A stretch of DNA of 64,000 nt from Dorea_A sp016295505 (GTDB lineage: Bacteria; Bacillota; Clostridia; Lachnospirales; Lachnospiraceae), in assembly GCF_039832105.1 (NCBI RefSeq), contig NZ_JBDOHS010000002.1, positions 253,119 through 317,118 of the forward strand, read 5' to 3'. The translations under genes were made by a program, and so were the position numbers. This document shows positions 8,292 through 17,512 of the stretch, one piece after another (the stretch's first letter is position 1; every line of letters starts with the position of its first letter). A model generated the notes under the pieces. That model saw only the letters and a program-made list of their open reading frames with translations. It did not search any database and had not been told where the DNA came from.

Positions 8292-8888
8292 ATGTTAGCA
8301 GAAACGGGCGTAATTCATGCAAGATTTCAGGTACTGCATTTAAAACATATGGAATACATACTTGCTGCAAAGATGAGATGTCGAAAGCTTTATATCGGCA
8401 TTACCAATCCGGACAGTCTTCACACCAGGGATATTCCTCTGGATATTAATCGTTCCGCAAAATCGGCCAATCCACTTACCTATTTTGAACGAAGCGAAAT
8501 CATTAAAGGGGCAATGGCAGAATTCGGTGTACCGGAATCAGAATATGAGATCATTCCGTTTCCAATCAGTTATCCGGAATACATCCTGCAGTATGCACCA
8601 AAAGATGCGGTGTATTATATGGGCATTTTTGATGATTGGGATGAGGAAAAATACAAAAGATTGAAAAGTCTTGGTCTGAATGTTGTCGTGCTATGGAAAA
8701 AGGCACCGGAAGAAAAAGGAATCACCGGGTCCAAGATTCGCAATCTGATCGCGACAGATCAGGAATGGGCACAGCTGGTTCCCAAAAGTGTATACCGGTA
8801 TCTGACGGATCATCATCTGGATGAAAGAATCAGACGCCTGGAAAAGATGCGTCTGGACGAGAAAGATATTAACCTGATCAAAGATTAA
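8292..8888 (+). CDS. Nicotinamide-nucleotide adenylyltransferase-like protein
   Basis: A 198-residue nucleotidyltransferase of the HxGH superfamily. The N-terminus ARFQVLHLKHMEYI carries the ATP-binding HxxH pair, and ITGSKIRNLI near the C-terminal third matches the ISSTxxR-type motif. This looks most like archaeal-type NMN adenylyltransferases, which make NAD from NMN and ATP, though a related cytidylyl or adenylyl transfer cannot be excluded. The ATG at 8292 is chosen because GAGGGGAG lies 7-8 bases upstream; an earlier in-frame start at 8220 would fall on the -35 box. Confidence 0.75.
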   Translation: MLAETGVIHARFQVLHLKHMEYILAAKMRCRKLYIGITNPDSLHTRDIPLDINRSAKSANPLTYFERSEIIKGAMAEFGVPESEYEIIPFPISYPEYILQYAPKDAVYYMGIFDDWDEEKYKRLKSLGLNVVVLWKKAPEEKGITGSKIRNLIATDQEWAQLVPKSVYRYLTDHHLDERIRRLEKMRLDEKDINLIKD

Positions 8889-8925
8889 AATGGATTGTTG
8901 CAAATATTTTGCAACAATCCATTTT
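8887..8925. terminator. Bidirectional terminator
   Basis: An 18-base perfect inverted repeat with a 3-base loop (8905-8907), A-rich on one side and T-rich on the other in both directions. It separates the convergent adenylyltransferase-like and dapB genes and can stop both. Confidence 0.9.
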
Positions 8926-8930
8926 AATGA

Positions 8931-9728
8931 TTACAGGTTCAATACATCTTTAATCGTATAGAATCCCGGTCCTTTATCTGCCAGGTATGCTGCACAGTCA
9001 CAAGCTCCTCGTGCAAAACATTCCCAGTTATAGGAATGATGCGTGATCTCAAGTCGTTCACCCATACCACCAAAATATACGGTATGGCTGCTTGGAATAT
9101 TACCGGCACGCAGAGAATGATATCCGATCGTTCCCGTCTCTCTCGGTGATGCCCCTTCCCGTCCATAGACCGCAATATCCTTCAGCTCTTTTCCAAGCGC
9201 ATGTGCCATAATCTCACCCATCTCCTTTGATGTTCCACTTGGTGCATCCTTTTTCCACTGATCATGCATTTCCAAAATCTCAATATCGATCTCGTCTTTC
9301 AGTGTTTCTGTAACAATTTCCAACAATTTATTCATAATATTGACCAGTTTGGAAGTATTTGCCGCATACAGCATCGGAATCTCTGTTGCCGCGTCACAAA
9401 AACGCTGCATCTCTTCCTGCGAAAATCCCGTTGTACCACAGACCAGAGCTTTTTTATGAGCAATTGCCGCATCCAATACCTGCATTGCCATCTCTTTCGT
9501 TGAGAAATCTATGATTACGTCACATGAATCAATTACGTCTTCCAGATTATCCGTAACCGGAATTCCCAGATCACGTCCTACCATAGCCACGGTTCCCAGA
9601 TCTTTACCGATATACTCTCCGCCTTTCGGGCCAACAGCCGCTGACAATTCCATATCTTCTCTTCCTGCAGCCACCTGTGTGATTAATTTCCCCATTTTAC
9701 CTCTCGGTCCTATTACCATTACTTTCAT
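8931..9728 (-). CDS. dapB: 4-hydroxy-tetrahydrodipicolinate reductase
   Basis: A 265-residue enzyme of the lysine/diaminopimelate pathway, needed for peptidoglycan and, in spore formers, dipicolinate. The NAD(P)-binding start is VIGPRGKMGKLI, GTTGFSQEEM is the conserved central motif, and HDQWKKDAPSGTSKEMG is the active-site region with the DAPSGT signature. The usual second histidine before this motif is replaced by Asp (HD rather than HH), which may only be a lineage variant. No other dap genes are adjacent. Confidence 0.94.
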   Translation of the reverse strand: MKVMVIGPRGKMGKLITQVAAGREDMELSAAVGPKGGEYIGKDLGTVAMVGRDLGIPVTDNLEDVIDSCDVIIDFSTKEMAMQVLDAAIAHKKALVCGTTGFSQEEMQRFCDAATEIPMLYAANTSKLVNIMNKLLEIVTETLKDEIDIEILEMHDQWKKDAPSGTSKEMGEIMAHALGKELKDIAVYGREGASPRETGTIGYHSLRAGNIPSSHTVYFGGMGERLEITHHSYNWECFARGACDCAAYLADKGPGFYTIKDVLNL

Positions 9729-9814
9729 AATCCAAGCTCCTTTCGCATATATTCAAATACGCCTTCTATCATTAAGGCTATTATACCATACGAATTTCCA
9801 AAGGAAAATAAAGC

Positions 9815-9843
9815 TTGCATTATCTGGTGCAATTCGGTAGAAT
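9815..9843 (+). promoter_or_regulatory. Promoter of tRNA-Pro
   Basis: TTGCAT at 9815-9820 and TAGAAT at 9838-9843 with a 17-base spacer, ending 8 bases before the tRNA. Confidence 0.6.
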
Positions 9844-9851
9844 AGTTGTAT

Positions 9852-9926
9852 CGGGGTATGGCTCAGTTTGGTCAGAGCGCACGGCTGGGGGCCGTGAGGT
9901 CGCAGGTTCGAATCCTGTTACCCCGA
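9852..9926 (+). tRNA. tRNA-Pro (GGG)
   Basis: A 75-base cloverleaf. Acceptor arms CGGGGTA (9852-9858) and TACCCCG (9919-9925) pair, with A as discriminator. The anticodon loop CTGGGGG is closed by CACGG/CCGTG and gives anticodon GGG. The T-loop GGTTCGAATCC is standard. The CCA end is not encoded. Confidence 0.95.
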
Positions 9927-9932
9927 TGAATG

Positions 9933-9970
9933 AAGGCATAGCTTTCGATATATCCGGAAGCTATGCCTTT
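9933..9970. terminator. Terminator between tRNA-Pro and trxA
   Basis: Arms AAGGCATAGCTT and AAGCTATGCCTT form a hairpin just after the tRNA, followed by TTTCTC on the plus strand. It can also serve the convergent thioredoxin gene. Confidence 0.7.
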
Positions 9971-10003
9971 CTCATGGCTGGAATCTGGTCTTATCATTGC
10001 TGT

Positions 10004-10315
10004 TTAAGCTTTTAGCAGCTCCATCAACTCATGTTTTGGCTTTGCACCCATGTCCCTCTTTACAACTTCTCCATCCCGGAACACCAGAAATGTCGGGATG
10101 GACATCACTCTGTACTGCCTTGCAAGCTCCGGCTGATCATCAACATCAACCTTACATATCTTGGCATCTGTAACTTCTTCTGCCATCTCCTCTACAATCG
10201 GTCCTACCATCTGGCAGGGACCACACCAGGTCGCCCAGAAATCAACCAGCACCGGAATCTTAGTTTCTAATACTTCCTTTTGAAAATTATCTTTCGTCAA
10301 ATGTACGACTGCCAT
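10004..10315 (-). CDS. trxA: Thioredoxin
   Basis: A 103-residue classical thioredoxin with the redox motif WCGPC at Cys31 and Cys34, the conserved VDFWATWCGPC and the cis-proline region SIPTFLVF. It reduces protein disulfides in the cytoplasm. The start is taken at the ATG at 10315 because AGGAAG precedes it and the protein then has the normal length; an upstream extension rich in lysine is not part of the family. A TATAAT-like box lies at 10358-10363 on the minus strand. Confidence 0.95.
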   Translation of the reverse strand: MAVVHLTKDNFQKEVLETKIPVLVDFWATWCGPCQMVGPIVEEMAEEVTDAKICKVDVDDQPELARQYRVMSIPTFLVFRDGEVVKRDMGAKPKHELMELLKA

Positions 10316-10575
10316 ATCTAATCTTCCTTTCTTCTTTTTGATTTTGTATTTTTTTCTATTATAACCCATTTTTCAACAAAATCCGCAATATTATCATAGG
10401 AAATATAATTTTTTCATCTTTATAACAAATGTATATCTGTTCCTACTGCCCCTAAGCATTCATGTATTTTCATAAATACAAAAGAAAAATTAATATTTAT
10501 GAATAATTTTTATGTTTATTACAGTTCCTTCTTGTGGTAGAATGATATTATATAAACAAAGAAGGAACGTTGCAT

Positions 10576-11283
10576 ATGAAAAATATAATTCATCACAAAA
10601 CTCTGCGAGAACAAGTTGCAGATGCTATTCGAAAAAAAATACTATACCATGAACTCGAGCCCGGAATGAGAATCACGGAATCAGAATTAGCCACTAATTT
10701 TGGTGTCAGCCATGGTCCGGTGCGTGAAGCGCTTCGCCAGCTGGAGCAGGAGGGATTGGTAGAATATACCCGTAATGTCGGCTGCTCCGTAAGGGATATC
10801 TCTTTCCAGAATGTAATTGAAGCACTGTTAATCAGAGGATCTTATGAGCTTACTGCAGCACGCGCCTGTGCAGGCAATATCTCGGATAAAGCGATGGAGG
10901 AAATGGCCTCCATACTGGATTACATGAAGGATATGGATGGCTCTGACTTTACAGAACCTATTATCTATGATAACAAATTTCATACTGTCTTGATCCACGA
11001 AGCACATATGCCTTATCTTACAAAAGCATGGTCTTCCTTGGATTTTGCTACTTTTTTCACATTTTATCAGCAGACTGATCATAAAGATTCTGTAACACAC
11101 AGACAATATGACGTCCACAAAGAAATTTATGACATTTATCTGAGCAAAGACTGTCAGGCTATCTGCAATATGATTTCCAGTCATTACAAAAATTCAGTGG
11201 ACTACATGATCAAAGAAAAGGGGATGTCTGAGGCAGATTTCCCGTTCTCATTTGATATTATTGAGCCACCGGTCTTTCCTTAG
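10576..11283 (+). CDS. GntR-family transcriptional regulator (FadR/FCD type)
   Basis: A 235-residue regulator. Residues about 8-75 are the GntR winged helix (LREQVADAIRKKIL, PGMRITESELA, VSHGPVREALRQLEQEGLVE), and the rest is an alpha-helical FCD ligand domain with the metal-binding type residues of that family (FHTVLIHEAH). Members sense organic acids or sugar acids. The ATG at 10576 is preferred over a TTG six bases upstream because GAAGGA is nine bases away. It faces a terminator and then the aminopeptidase pseudogene; its target is not obvious from the neighbours. Confidence 0.87.
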   Translation: MKNIIHHKTLREQVADAIRKKILYHELEPGMRITESELATNFGVSHGPVREALRQLEQEGLVEYTRNVGCSVRDISFQNVIEALLIRGSYELTAARACAGNISDKAMEEMASILDYMKDMDGSDFTEPIIYDNKFHTVLIHEAHMPYLTKAWSSLDFATFFTFYQQTDHKDSVTHRQYDVHKEIYDIYLSKDCQAICNMISSHYKNSVDYMIKEKGMSEADFPFSFDIIEPPVFP

Positions 11284-11322
11284 AACACTATCGTATATTT
11301 CATAATATCTTCAAGTAACTAC

Positions 11323-11360
11323 AAGTGCCGGGATGCACACACTGATGCATCCCGGCACTT
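11323..11360. terminator. Bidirectional terminator
   Basis: A 15-base perfect inverted repeat (AAGTGCCGGGATGCA and its complement) with an 8-base loop, followed by TTTTC on the plus strand. It stops the GntR gene and the convergent aminopeptidase pseudogene. Confidence 0.9.
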
Positions 11361-11384
11361 TTCTATCAATAGGCCATTTGGATA

Positions 11385-12728
11385 TTAAACTGCTCTTGTA
11401 TACTTCGCAAGCCATTCTGTTTCTTCTTCATTCAGATAAGGGGAAATGGCGTCGTATACTTTCTTGTGATAATTATTTAAAAGCTTCTTCTCTTCTTCTG
11501 TCATAATATCAGGATTAATTGCATCCAGATCCATTGGAATTAATGTAATCTCATCGAAATACATAAACTGTCCATACTCATTTTTCTCACCTTTACAGCA
11601 CAGAAGCTCATTTTCCAGACGAATACCATGGGATCCTTCCACATAGAAACCTGGTTCATCCGTAATAACCATACCTTCCTGCAATACTGCCGTGTCACCT
11701 TTGACATATCTCCAGCGGAAACTTGCCGGGCTCTCATGGATATTCAAAAGTCTTGTTACATCTGTAGAACCTTCCCAGAATCCAGCTCCTGTATCTGTCA
11801 TGAAAAAGTTTCCTTCTTTTAATTCCACATCCGTCTCTGGTGTAGATATATAATGAACGATAGCCCCATGCTCACCATAAGATGCAATCGGTTCAAAGCT
11901 CGGGCGGATAAAATTGCCCATTTCAGCACGTAATTCATCCAGTTTTTCTGTAGCGCTCATCTCAGTAATTCTAGTCTTACCTACGTTCTCCTTCAGCCAC
12001 TTCATAAATCTGACATGCGCCACACTGTCTTTAATCTGCGCTTTCCTGATATTTTCTACTTCTACCGGATTCTTTGCAGATTTCATAAGCATTGTTGGAT
12101 TCTCTGCTTCCACTTTTTTATCATTTTCAGGTATATTGTTGTACAGAACATAATTCAATTTTCCGGGATCAATCAATGCTACTGTTTCTCCATCCAGCTT
12201 GCGAATGTCTTCATAGATATCATTGTATGGATGCAGATGTACATTCAATTCATTCAGCTGCGCTTTGATCTCATCATTTAATTTATTTTCATCAACGTAC
12301 AATTCCATACTGTCCATCCTGATAATGGCATAAGAAAGTACTAATGGGAAAAACTCAATATCATCACCACGGATATTCAAAGTCCAGCAAATATCATCAA
12401 GAGTTGTAAGGACATGTACATTCGCCCCGGCTTTTTCCATCTTTTCACGAATTCTCTTTAATTTATCTGCTGCTGTTTCACCTGCATATTCGACTCCAAG
12501 TGAAAATGCAGACGCTTTGGAAAGTTCCGGACGGTCTTCCCAAATCAGATCAATCAGATCTTCATGATATGCAACTTTTGCCTGCTTTTCTTCTGCAACT
12601 TTGGCGTATTCTTCCTACTCGCCTACGTATTCATTCTGATGAAAGTCAGCTGTCGGAACAATATATACATCGACTCCTTTTTCTTCCATCTTTATACGTA
12701 ATTTTTTCAATCTTTCAGGAATACTCAT
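11385..12728 (-). pseudogene. Xaa-Pro aminopeptidase, decayed copy
   Basis: A broken paralogue of the intact aminopeptidase at 12961-14748. From the ATG at 12728 it reads in the same frame but meets TAG right after FHQNEYVGE (codon 38), exactly where about 70 residues present in the intact copy are missing. A second, in-frame gap of roughly 60 residues follows STDVTR and removes the HGTGHGVG metal-site segment. The remaining sequence is closely similar to the intact copy. A 351-residue product could start internally at 12440 but would lack a key active-site block. No enzyme activity is expected. Confidence 0.88.
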
Positions 12729-12900
12729 TTTTTCACCTCTCCATTGATCTTGACTTTTCTACAGTTGATCATTCCTGAATTAAAGATAATTAATTATTAA
12801 TAATCTGTATATTATTATACTCTTCTCTCAATTTTCTGTCAAGATTTATATGGGAATTTGAACCTGTTTTTATCCTTATGCCAGAAAGCATTTCCATGCA

Positions 12901-12938
12901 AAAACCGGGATATATCGAAAATGATATATCCCGGTTTT
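12901..12938 (-). terminator. Terminator after the intact aminopeptidase gene
   Basis: A perfect inverted repeat with 16-base arms (AAAACCGGGATATATC) and a 6-base loop. In the minus direction it ends in TTTTT, just after the stop codon region of the aminopeptidase gene. Confidence 0.9.
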
Positions 12939-12960
12939 GACAATATTCATATATCCAATC

Positions 12961-14748
12961 TTAAATTGCTCTTGTATACTTCGCAAGCCATTCTGTTTCT
13001 TCTTCATTCAGATATGGAGTAAGCGTATCATATACCTTCTTATGGTAATCATTCAGAAGTTTCTTCTCTTCTGCAGTCATGATATCCGGATTGATTGCAT
13101 CCAGATCCATTGGAATCAATGTGATTGCGTCAAAGTACATAAACTGTCCGTACTCATTCTTCTCACCCTTGCAGCACAGAAGCTCATTCTCCAGACGGAT
13201 TCCGTGAGAACCTTCGATATAGATTCCCGGCTCATCCGTAATAACCATGCCTTCATGGAGTACCTCTGTTTCTCCTTTGCGGTATTTCCACCGGAATCCT
13301 GCAGGACCCTCATGAATATTCAAAAGGTAACCCACACCATGTCCGGTTCCATGATTGAAGTTCAGATTACGATCCCAGAATGGTTTTCTGGAAAGAACAT
13401 CCAGTACCATACCTGTACATCCTTCCAGGAATTTTGCACTTCCAAGTGACAGGTTACTGATTGCAACCAGTGTAAAGTCATCTTTCATCTTCTGTGAAAC
13501 CTCACCAAGCGCATATGTTCTCGTTACATCTGTAGAACCTTCCCAGAATCCTGCACCTGTATCCGTAAGGAAGAAACTGCCTTCTTTCAGTTCCACATCT
13601 GTCTCCGGTGATGAAGTATAATGTACGATTGCACCATGCTCTCCGTAAGATGCGATCGGTTCAAAACTCGGACGGATAAAGTTGCCCATCTCAGCACGAA
13701 ATTCATCCAGCTTATCTGTTGCACTCATCTCGGTAATTGTGATCTTGCCAACATTTTCTTTCAGCCACTTCATAAATCTTACATGTGCAACGCTGTCCTT
13801 GATCTGTGCTTTGCGAATATTCTCCACTTCCACCGGATTCTTGATCGCTTTCATCAGAATCGCCGGATTTCTCTTTTCCACTTTCTTCACGTTCTCAGGA
13901 ATGTTATTGTATAAAGCATAGTTCAGCTTACCCGGATCAAGCATAAGCACTGTACTGTCATCCAGTTTGCGGATATCTTCATATATGTCATTGTATGGAT
14001 GAAGTTTTACGTTTAACTCCGCCAGCTGCGCTTTGATCTCATCATTTAATTTATTTTCGTCAATATATAGTTCCATGCCATCCATTGTGATGATTGCATA
14101 AGAAAGGATCAATGGGAAGAATTCAATATCATCTCCACGAATATTCAATGTCCAGCAGATATCATCCAGAGTTGTAAGCACATGTGCATTTGCTCCTGCT
14201 TTTTCCATCTCTTCGCGGGTTCTCTTTAATTTATCCGCTGCTGATTCTCCTGCATATTCAATTCCAAGAGCAAATGCCGGTGCTTTTGAAAGCTCCGGAC
14301 GGTCTGTCCAGATCAGATCAATCAGATCTTCATGATAAGCAACCTTTGCTCCCTTCTTTTCTGCAATTTCTGCATACTCCTGTCCTTCTCCGACAGATAC
14401 TACACGTCCGTCAAATCCAAGGGTATCGCCTGCTTTTAATATATCTTTCAGATAATCTGTAAGCTCCGGAACTCCCGGCTCACCCATCTTCATCAATTCA
14501 ACAGTTGTCCCTTCCAGCTGTGCAGTTGCCTGAATGAAGTAACGTCCATCTGTCCAAAGACGTGCCTCATCCTTGGTAATGACAGCTGTACCTGCTGAAC
14601 CGGAAAAACCTGTGATATATTTTCTTGCTTTAAAATATTCCCCAACATATTCGCTCTGGTGAAAATCTGCTGTCGGAACAACATAGATATCAATTCCTTT
14701 TTCCTCCATCTTCGCGCGCAGATTTGTTAATCTCTCTGGAATACTCAT
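12961..14748 (-). CDS. Xaa-Pro aminopeptidase (aminopeptidase P, M24B)
   Basis: A 595-residue metallopeptidase that removes an N-terminal residue when proline is second. It has the three-part layout of the long aminopeptidase P family: two creatinase-like N-terminal domains (about 1-300), the pita-bread M24 domain (about 310-530) with metal ligands in TDTGAGFWEGSTDVTRT, NHGTGHGVG, ITDEPGIY and GIRLENELL, and the C-terminal M24_C domain ending EWLAKYTRAI. No signal peptide, so it is cytoplasmic. AGGAGG eight bases before the ATG at 14748 sets the start. It follows a peptide transporter on the same strand, suggesting joint peptide uptake and breakdown. Confidence 0.93.
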   Translation of the reverse strand: MSIPERLTNLRAKMEEKGIDIYVVPTADFHQSEYVGEYFKARKYITGFSGSAGTAVITKDEARLWTDGRYFIQATAQLEGTTVELMKMGEPGVPELTDYLKDILKAGDTLGFDGRVVSVGEGQEYAEIAEKKGAKVAYHEDLIDLIWTDRPELSKAPAFALGIEYAGESAADKLKRTREEMEKAGANAHVLTTLDDICWTLNIRGDDIEFFPLILSYAIITMDGMELYIDENKLNDEIKAQLAELNVKLHPYNDIYEDIRKLDDSTVLMLDPGKLNYALYNNIPENVKKVEKRNPAILMKAIKNPVEVENIRKAQIKDSVAHVRFMKWLKENVGKITITEMSATDKLDEFRAEMGNFIRPSFEPIASYGEHGAIVHYTSSPETDVELKEGSFFLTDTGAGFWEGSTDVTRTYALGEVSQKMKDDFTLVAISNLSLGSAKFLEGCTGMVLDVLSRKPFWDRNLNFNHGTGHGVGYLLNIHEGPAGFRWKYRKGETEVLHEGMVITDEPGIYIEGSHGIRLENELLCCKGEKNEYGQFMYFDAITLIPMDLDAINPDIMTAEEKKLLNDYHKKVYDTLTPYLNEEETEWLAKYTRAI

Positions 14749-14791
14749 GTTATAACGCCTCCTGTAAAATAGTAATGTTTTTTCCCTAATA

Positions 14792-14839
14792 ATATTAGGA
14801 TTGTCAGGCAACTTGTATGTATTCCTGCAATCCTAATAT
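14792..14839 (-). other. Long hairpin between transporter and peptidase genes
   Basis: Arms ATATTAGGATTG (14792-14803) and CAATCCTAATAT (14828-14839) are perfect complements, with a further short CAGG/CCTG pairing inside. There is no T-run next to it, so it is not a plain terminator; it may be an RNA processing or stability element between cotranscribed genes. Confidence 0.55.
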
Positions 14840-14880
14840 CATTTTACATCATTTTACTCTATAATTCTACTTTATTTTTC

Positions 14881-16254
14881 TTATTTTTCGTCGTCTTTCT
14901 TTTCAACCAATGCTGTTAACGGTTTGTCCAGAACAACCAGAAGTGCAACTGCAACGAATGCAATCACTGCAATGATAATACATGCAGTTGTGAACTTGAT
15001 CGCTCCTCCGAACAATGCATTGTATACGTATCCATAACTGATTGCTGCGAAGAAAATTGCAAGTCCCCATACAGACTGCATTGTAGAGTAAATACGGCTT
15101 GGTGCGTATTTCGCAATAAATGCATTTCCCAGTGGAGAGAAGAACATCTCACCTAATGTGATCAGGACTGCAAAGATCAAGAGCCACAGGCAGCTGATCT
15201 GTCCATCGCCGCGGATAACATCCATCAGTGCAAAGAACAGATATCCAATACCAAGAGTACCAATACCCAATGCACATTTCTTATAAATACTCATATCTCC
15301 CTTTGGTCTGCTTGCAAGATAGCTCCAGAGCTTCGGAGTTACAAACATACCAACAAGTACACAGAATAAAGCATTTGCCGCATCAAACCATGTAAGCGGA
15401 ACGTTGTAACCTGCGATTACCCAGTTTGCGTTCTCGCCCCAGAAATAATATACAGGCAGGTATGCCAGATACCAGAATACCCAGAATACGATTGCAAATA
15501 TGCAGATGAGAATGATTGCAGCAATTCTCTTCTTCTCAAGCGTTGTATAAGGCATCTTCTTCTCTTCCTTATTCTTAGCCTTCAGCTCTGCTTCACGTGC
15601 AATTTCTTCCTCTGTCAGTTCTTTCTTAAATGGAGTCTTACCAGCTTCACCCATGAAACGTGTTCCGATCGTGAACCAGATTGCTCCTAAGAACATCAGG
15701 ACTGCTGCAATCTTGAAGCATGGTCTGTATCCCATCATATCTCCACTTGCAAATACATCCTGATACAGAATACCTGCAAGGAACGGGCCTGCACATGCAC
15801 CGATGTTAACAAGACCATAACGTACAGAATATGCATTGTCGAGCTGATCGCTGGATACGATACGTCCGATCAATGGACCAGTCTTATAGAATGCAAGACC
15901 GATACTGATACACCAGATCATCGCATATACCATTCCGCCGCTTGTTGCCATAGATCCAATCCAGTAACCAATACCGCAGAGGAGCATACCAATCGGAGTA
16001 GTATACCTTGCACCGATCAAACGGTCACAAATAATGGCACAAAGAATAGGAAGTCCGTAAGAAAATGCTGTCAACTGTGACTGCATAGTTGCAGCAGTTC
16101 CTTCTGACAGACCAAGACCACCTGATGCTACACTTGCTGCTACGAAAACTAACAGAATAGAACGTCCGGTATAATAAGCAAAACGTTCAAAAATCTCTGT
16201 CGTAGAGCATGCCCAGAAGCCCATTGGAAGCTTCTTTTTTGTTTGAGTACTCAT
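14881..16254 (-). CDS. POT-family peptide:H+ symporter
   Basis: A 457-residue major facilitator with about 12 to 14 hydrophobic helices. The N-terminal helix carries STTEIFERFAYYTGR, the ExxERFxYY proton-coupling motif of POT/PTR peptide transporters. A charged cytoplasmic loop lies between helices 6 and 7 (about residues 210-245, KELTEEEIAREAELKAKNKEEKK-like). Di- and tripeptides are the likely substrates. The intact Xaa-Pro aminopeptidase follows 132 bases downstream on the same strand. It has its own strong promoter and an unusual palindrome at its transcription start. Confidence 0.85.
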   Translation of the reverse strand: MSTQTKKKLPMGFWACSTTEIFERFAYYTGRSILLVFVAASVASGGLGLSEGTAATMQSQLTAFSYGLPILCAIICDRLIGARYTTPIGMLLCGIGYWIGSMATSGGMVYAMIWCISIGLAFYKTGPLIGRIVSSDQLDNAYSVRYGLVNIGACAGPFLAGILYQDVFASGDMMGYRPCFKIAAVLMFLGAIWFTIGTRFMGEAGKTPFKKELTEEEIAREAELKAKNKEEKKMPYTTLEKKRIAAIILICIFAIVFWVFWYLAYLPVYYFWGENANWVIAGYNVPLTWFDAANALFCVLVGMFVTPKLWSYLASRPKGDMSIYKKCALGIGTLGIGYLFFALMDVIRGDGQISCLWLLIFAVLITLGEMFFSPLGNAFIAKYAPSRIYSTMQSVWGLAIFFAAISYGYVYNALFGGAIKFTTACIIIAVIAFVAVALLVVLDKPLTALVEKKDDEK

Positions 16255-16337
16255 TTTTACTCGTCCTCCTTTTCCCCCACACCTTTTCTCAACAAAATCA
16301 TCCTCTCTGTTTGATACAAGATGTGTAAATAAGTAAT

Positions 16338-16359
16338 TTTAAATTATTGATAATTTAAA
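16338..16359. promoter_or_regulatory. Perfect palindrome at the transporter promoter
   Basis: Arms TTTAAATTAT and ATAATTTAAA with a 2-base centre form a perfect dyad directly downstream of the -10 box of the POT transporter gene, where a repressor would block initiation. Confidence 0.6.
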
Positions 16360-16362
16360 TGA

Positions 16363-16391
16363 ATTATACATTGCGACTAACGTGTTGTCAA
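16363..16391 (-). promoter_or_regulatory. Promoter of the POT transporter gene
   Basis: On the minus strand, TTGACA (16386-16391) and TATAAT (16363-16368) are both perfect consensus boxes with a 17-base spacer. Confidence 0.85.
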
Positions 16392-16417
16392 GTTCTCTTG
16401 AATTAATTAGCCATTTT

Positions 16418-17440
16418 TTATATAGAGGTATTCAAGTACTCTCCTACCATGCGAAATTCATCTTCATAGATACAATGATCTATCGTTCCCTCATGTACTT
16501 TCTGACGACACTCTTCATAATCCATCCATATTACTTCTTCCACTTCTGATTCCTGAAGTCTGAGGCTGTTGATTTCCACCGGCTCTGTATATACGTAGAC
16601 AGAACTCAGTTCATTGTCGCGGAATACCTTTCCGTGAAACACTGCTTCAAATTTTCCGTGATGAATTCCTACGTAATGAAGATCTTCTTTCCTGACACAC
16701 ATTCCCAGTTCCTCTTCCATCTCTCTGACAGCTGATTCCAGACATTCATCTCCCGCTGCCACATGCCCGGCAGATGAGATATCATAACTTCCCGGATTCG
16801 AATCCTTAACTGCACTCCGCTTCTGCAGCAGTACATCATATCCGCTCTTCTGGTTCGGTCTTACAACCCACATATGAACCGTTGCATGCAGACTTCCTTC
16901 CCTGTGCGTTACTCCCCGTTCTCTTACAAGTCCGCTCTTGCTGCCATCTGGATTAAGAATATCAAATAATTCCATCGGCTTCCCATTCAAAGCTGCAGAC
17001 ACTAAGCGATCCCTGCCGTCATAAACCAGTTTCAGAGAAAAGAACTCCTGATTTTCATCGATCAGACGAAAGAAAATCTTATCTCCTTCCCAGATATTCA
17101 GCTTCCATACTTCCTCAATATCTACCCACTCCAATTCTCCTTCATTACATGCAATCGGCTCTCCTTCGAATCCGTCTGCCGTAAAAAGAGACATGTACTC
17201 TGTCACCCCATTTCCGGATACAAAAGTGACAATGCCCCGGTACCGATAGGAAGTAAGCGTATAGCCGGTCTCTTCCCGAACTTCTCTTAACAGACACTCT
17301 TCCGGACTTTCTTCTTTTTCAAAGTGTCCTCCGACACCAATCCACTTATCTTTGTTCACATCGTTTTTCTTCACCGTTCTGTGAAGCATCAGATACTTTC
17401 CGTCTTTTTTTATATAGCATAATGTACTTAATCCTGTCAT
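16418..17440 (-). CDS. Double-Nudix hydrolase
   Basis: A 340-residue protein with two complete Nudix boxes. The first, at residues 38-60, reads GHFEKEESPEECLLREVREETGY and sits in a MutT/8-oxo-dGTP-like half. The second, at residues 225-247, reads GHVAAGDECLESAVREMEEELGM and sits in a half resembling isopentenyl-diphosphate isomerase-like Nudix proteins (FDI-type linker MELFDILNPDG). Single-domain forms of both are common; the fusion suggests nucleotide or sugar-nucleotide clean-up with two specificities. Substrates cannot be read from sequence. The ATG at 17440 follows a GGAGTT-like site. It diverges from the rlu gene. Confidence 0.85.
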   Translation of the reverse strand: MTGLSTLCYIKKDGKYLMLHRTVKKNDVNKDKWIGVGGHFEKEESPEECLLREVREETGYTLTSYRYRGIVTFVSGNGVTEYMSLFTADGFEGEPIACNEGELEWVDIEEVWKLNIWEGDKIFFRLIDENQEFFSLKLVYDGRDRLVSAALNGKPMELFDILNPDGSKSGLVRERGVTHREGSLHATVHMWVVRPNQKSGYDVLLQKRSAVKDSNPGSYDISSAGHVAAGDECLESAVREMEEELGMCVRKEDLHYVGIHHGKFEAVFHGKVFRDNELSSVYVYTEPVEINSLRLQESEVEEVIWMDYEECRQKVHEGTIDHCIYEDEFRMVGEYLNTSI

Positions 17441-17442
17441 AG

Positions 17443-17471
17443 TTTCAACTCCTAACTTTTTATGGTATAAT
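17443..17471 (+). promoter_or_regulatory. Promoter of the RluA-family gene
   Basis: TTTCAA at 17443-17448 and TATAAT at 17466-17471, spacer 17 bases, 42 bases ahead of the start. Confidence 0.6.
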
Positions 17472-17512
17472 GCAATCCGTAGATATCATAGCTAAAATGT
17501 GAGGAAAATGCA

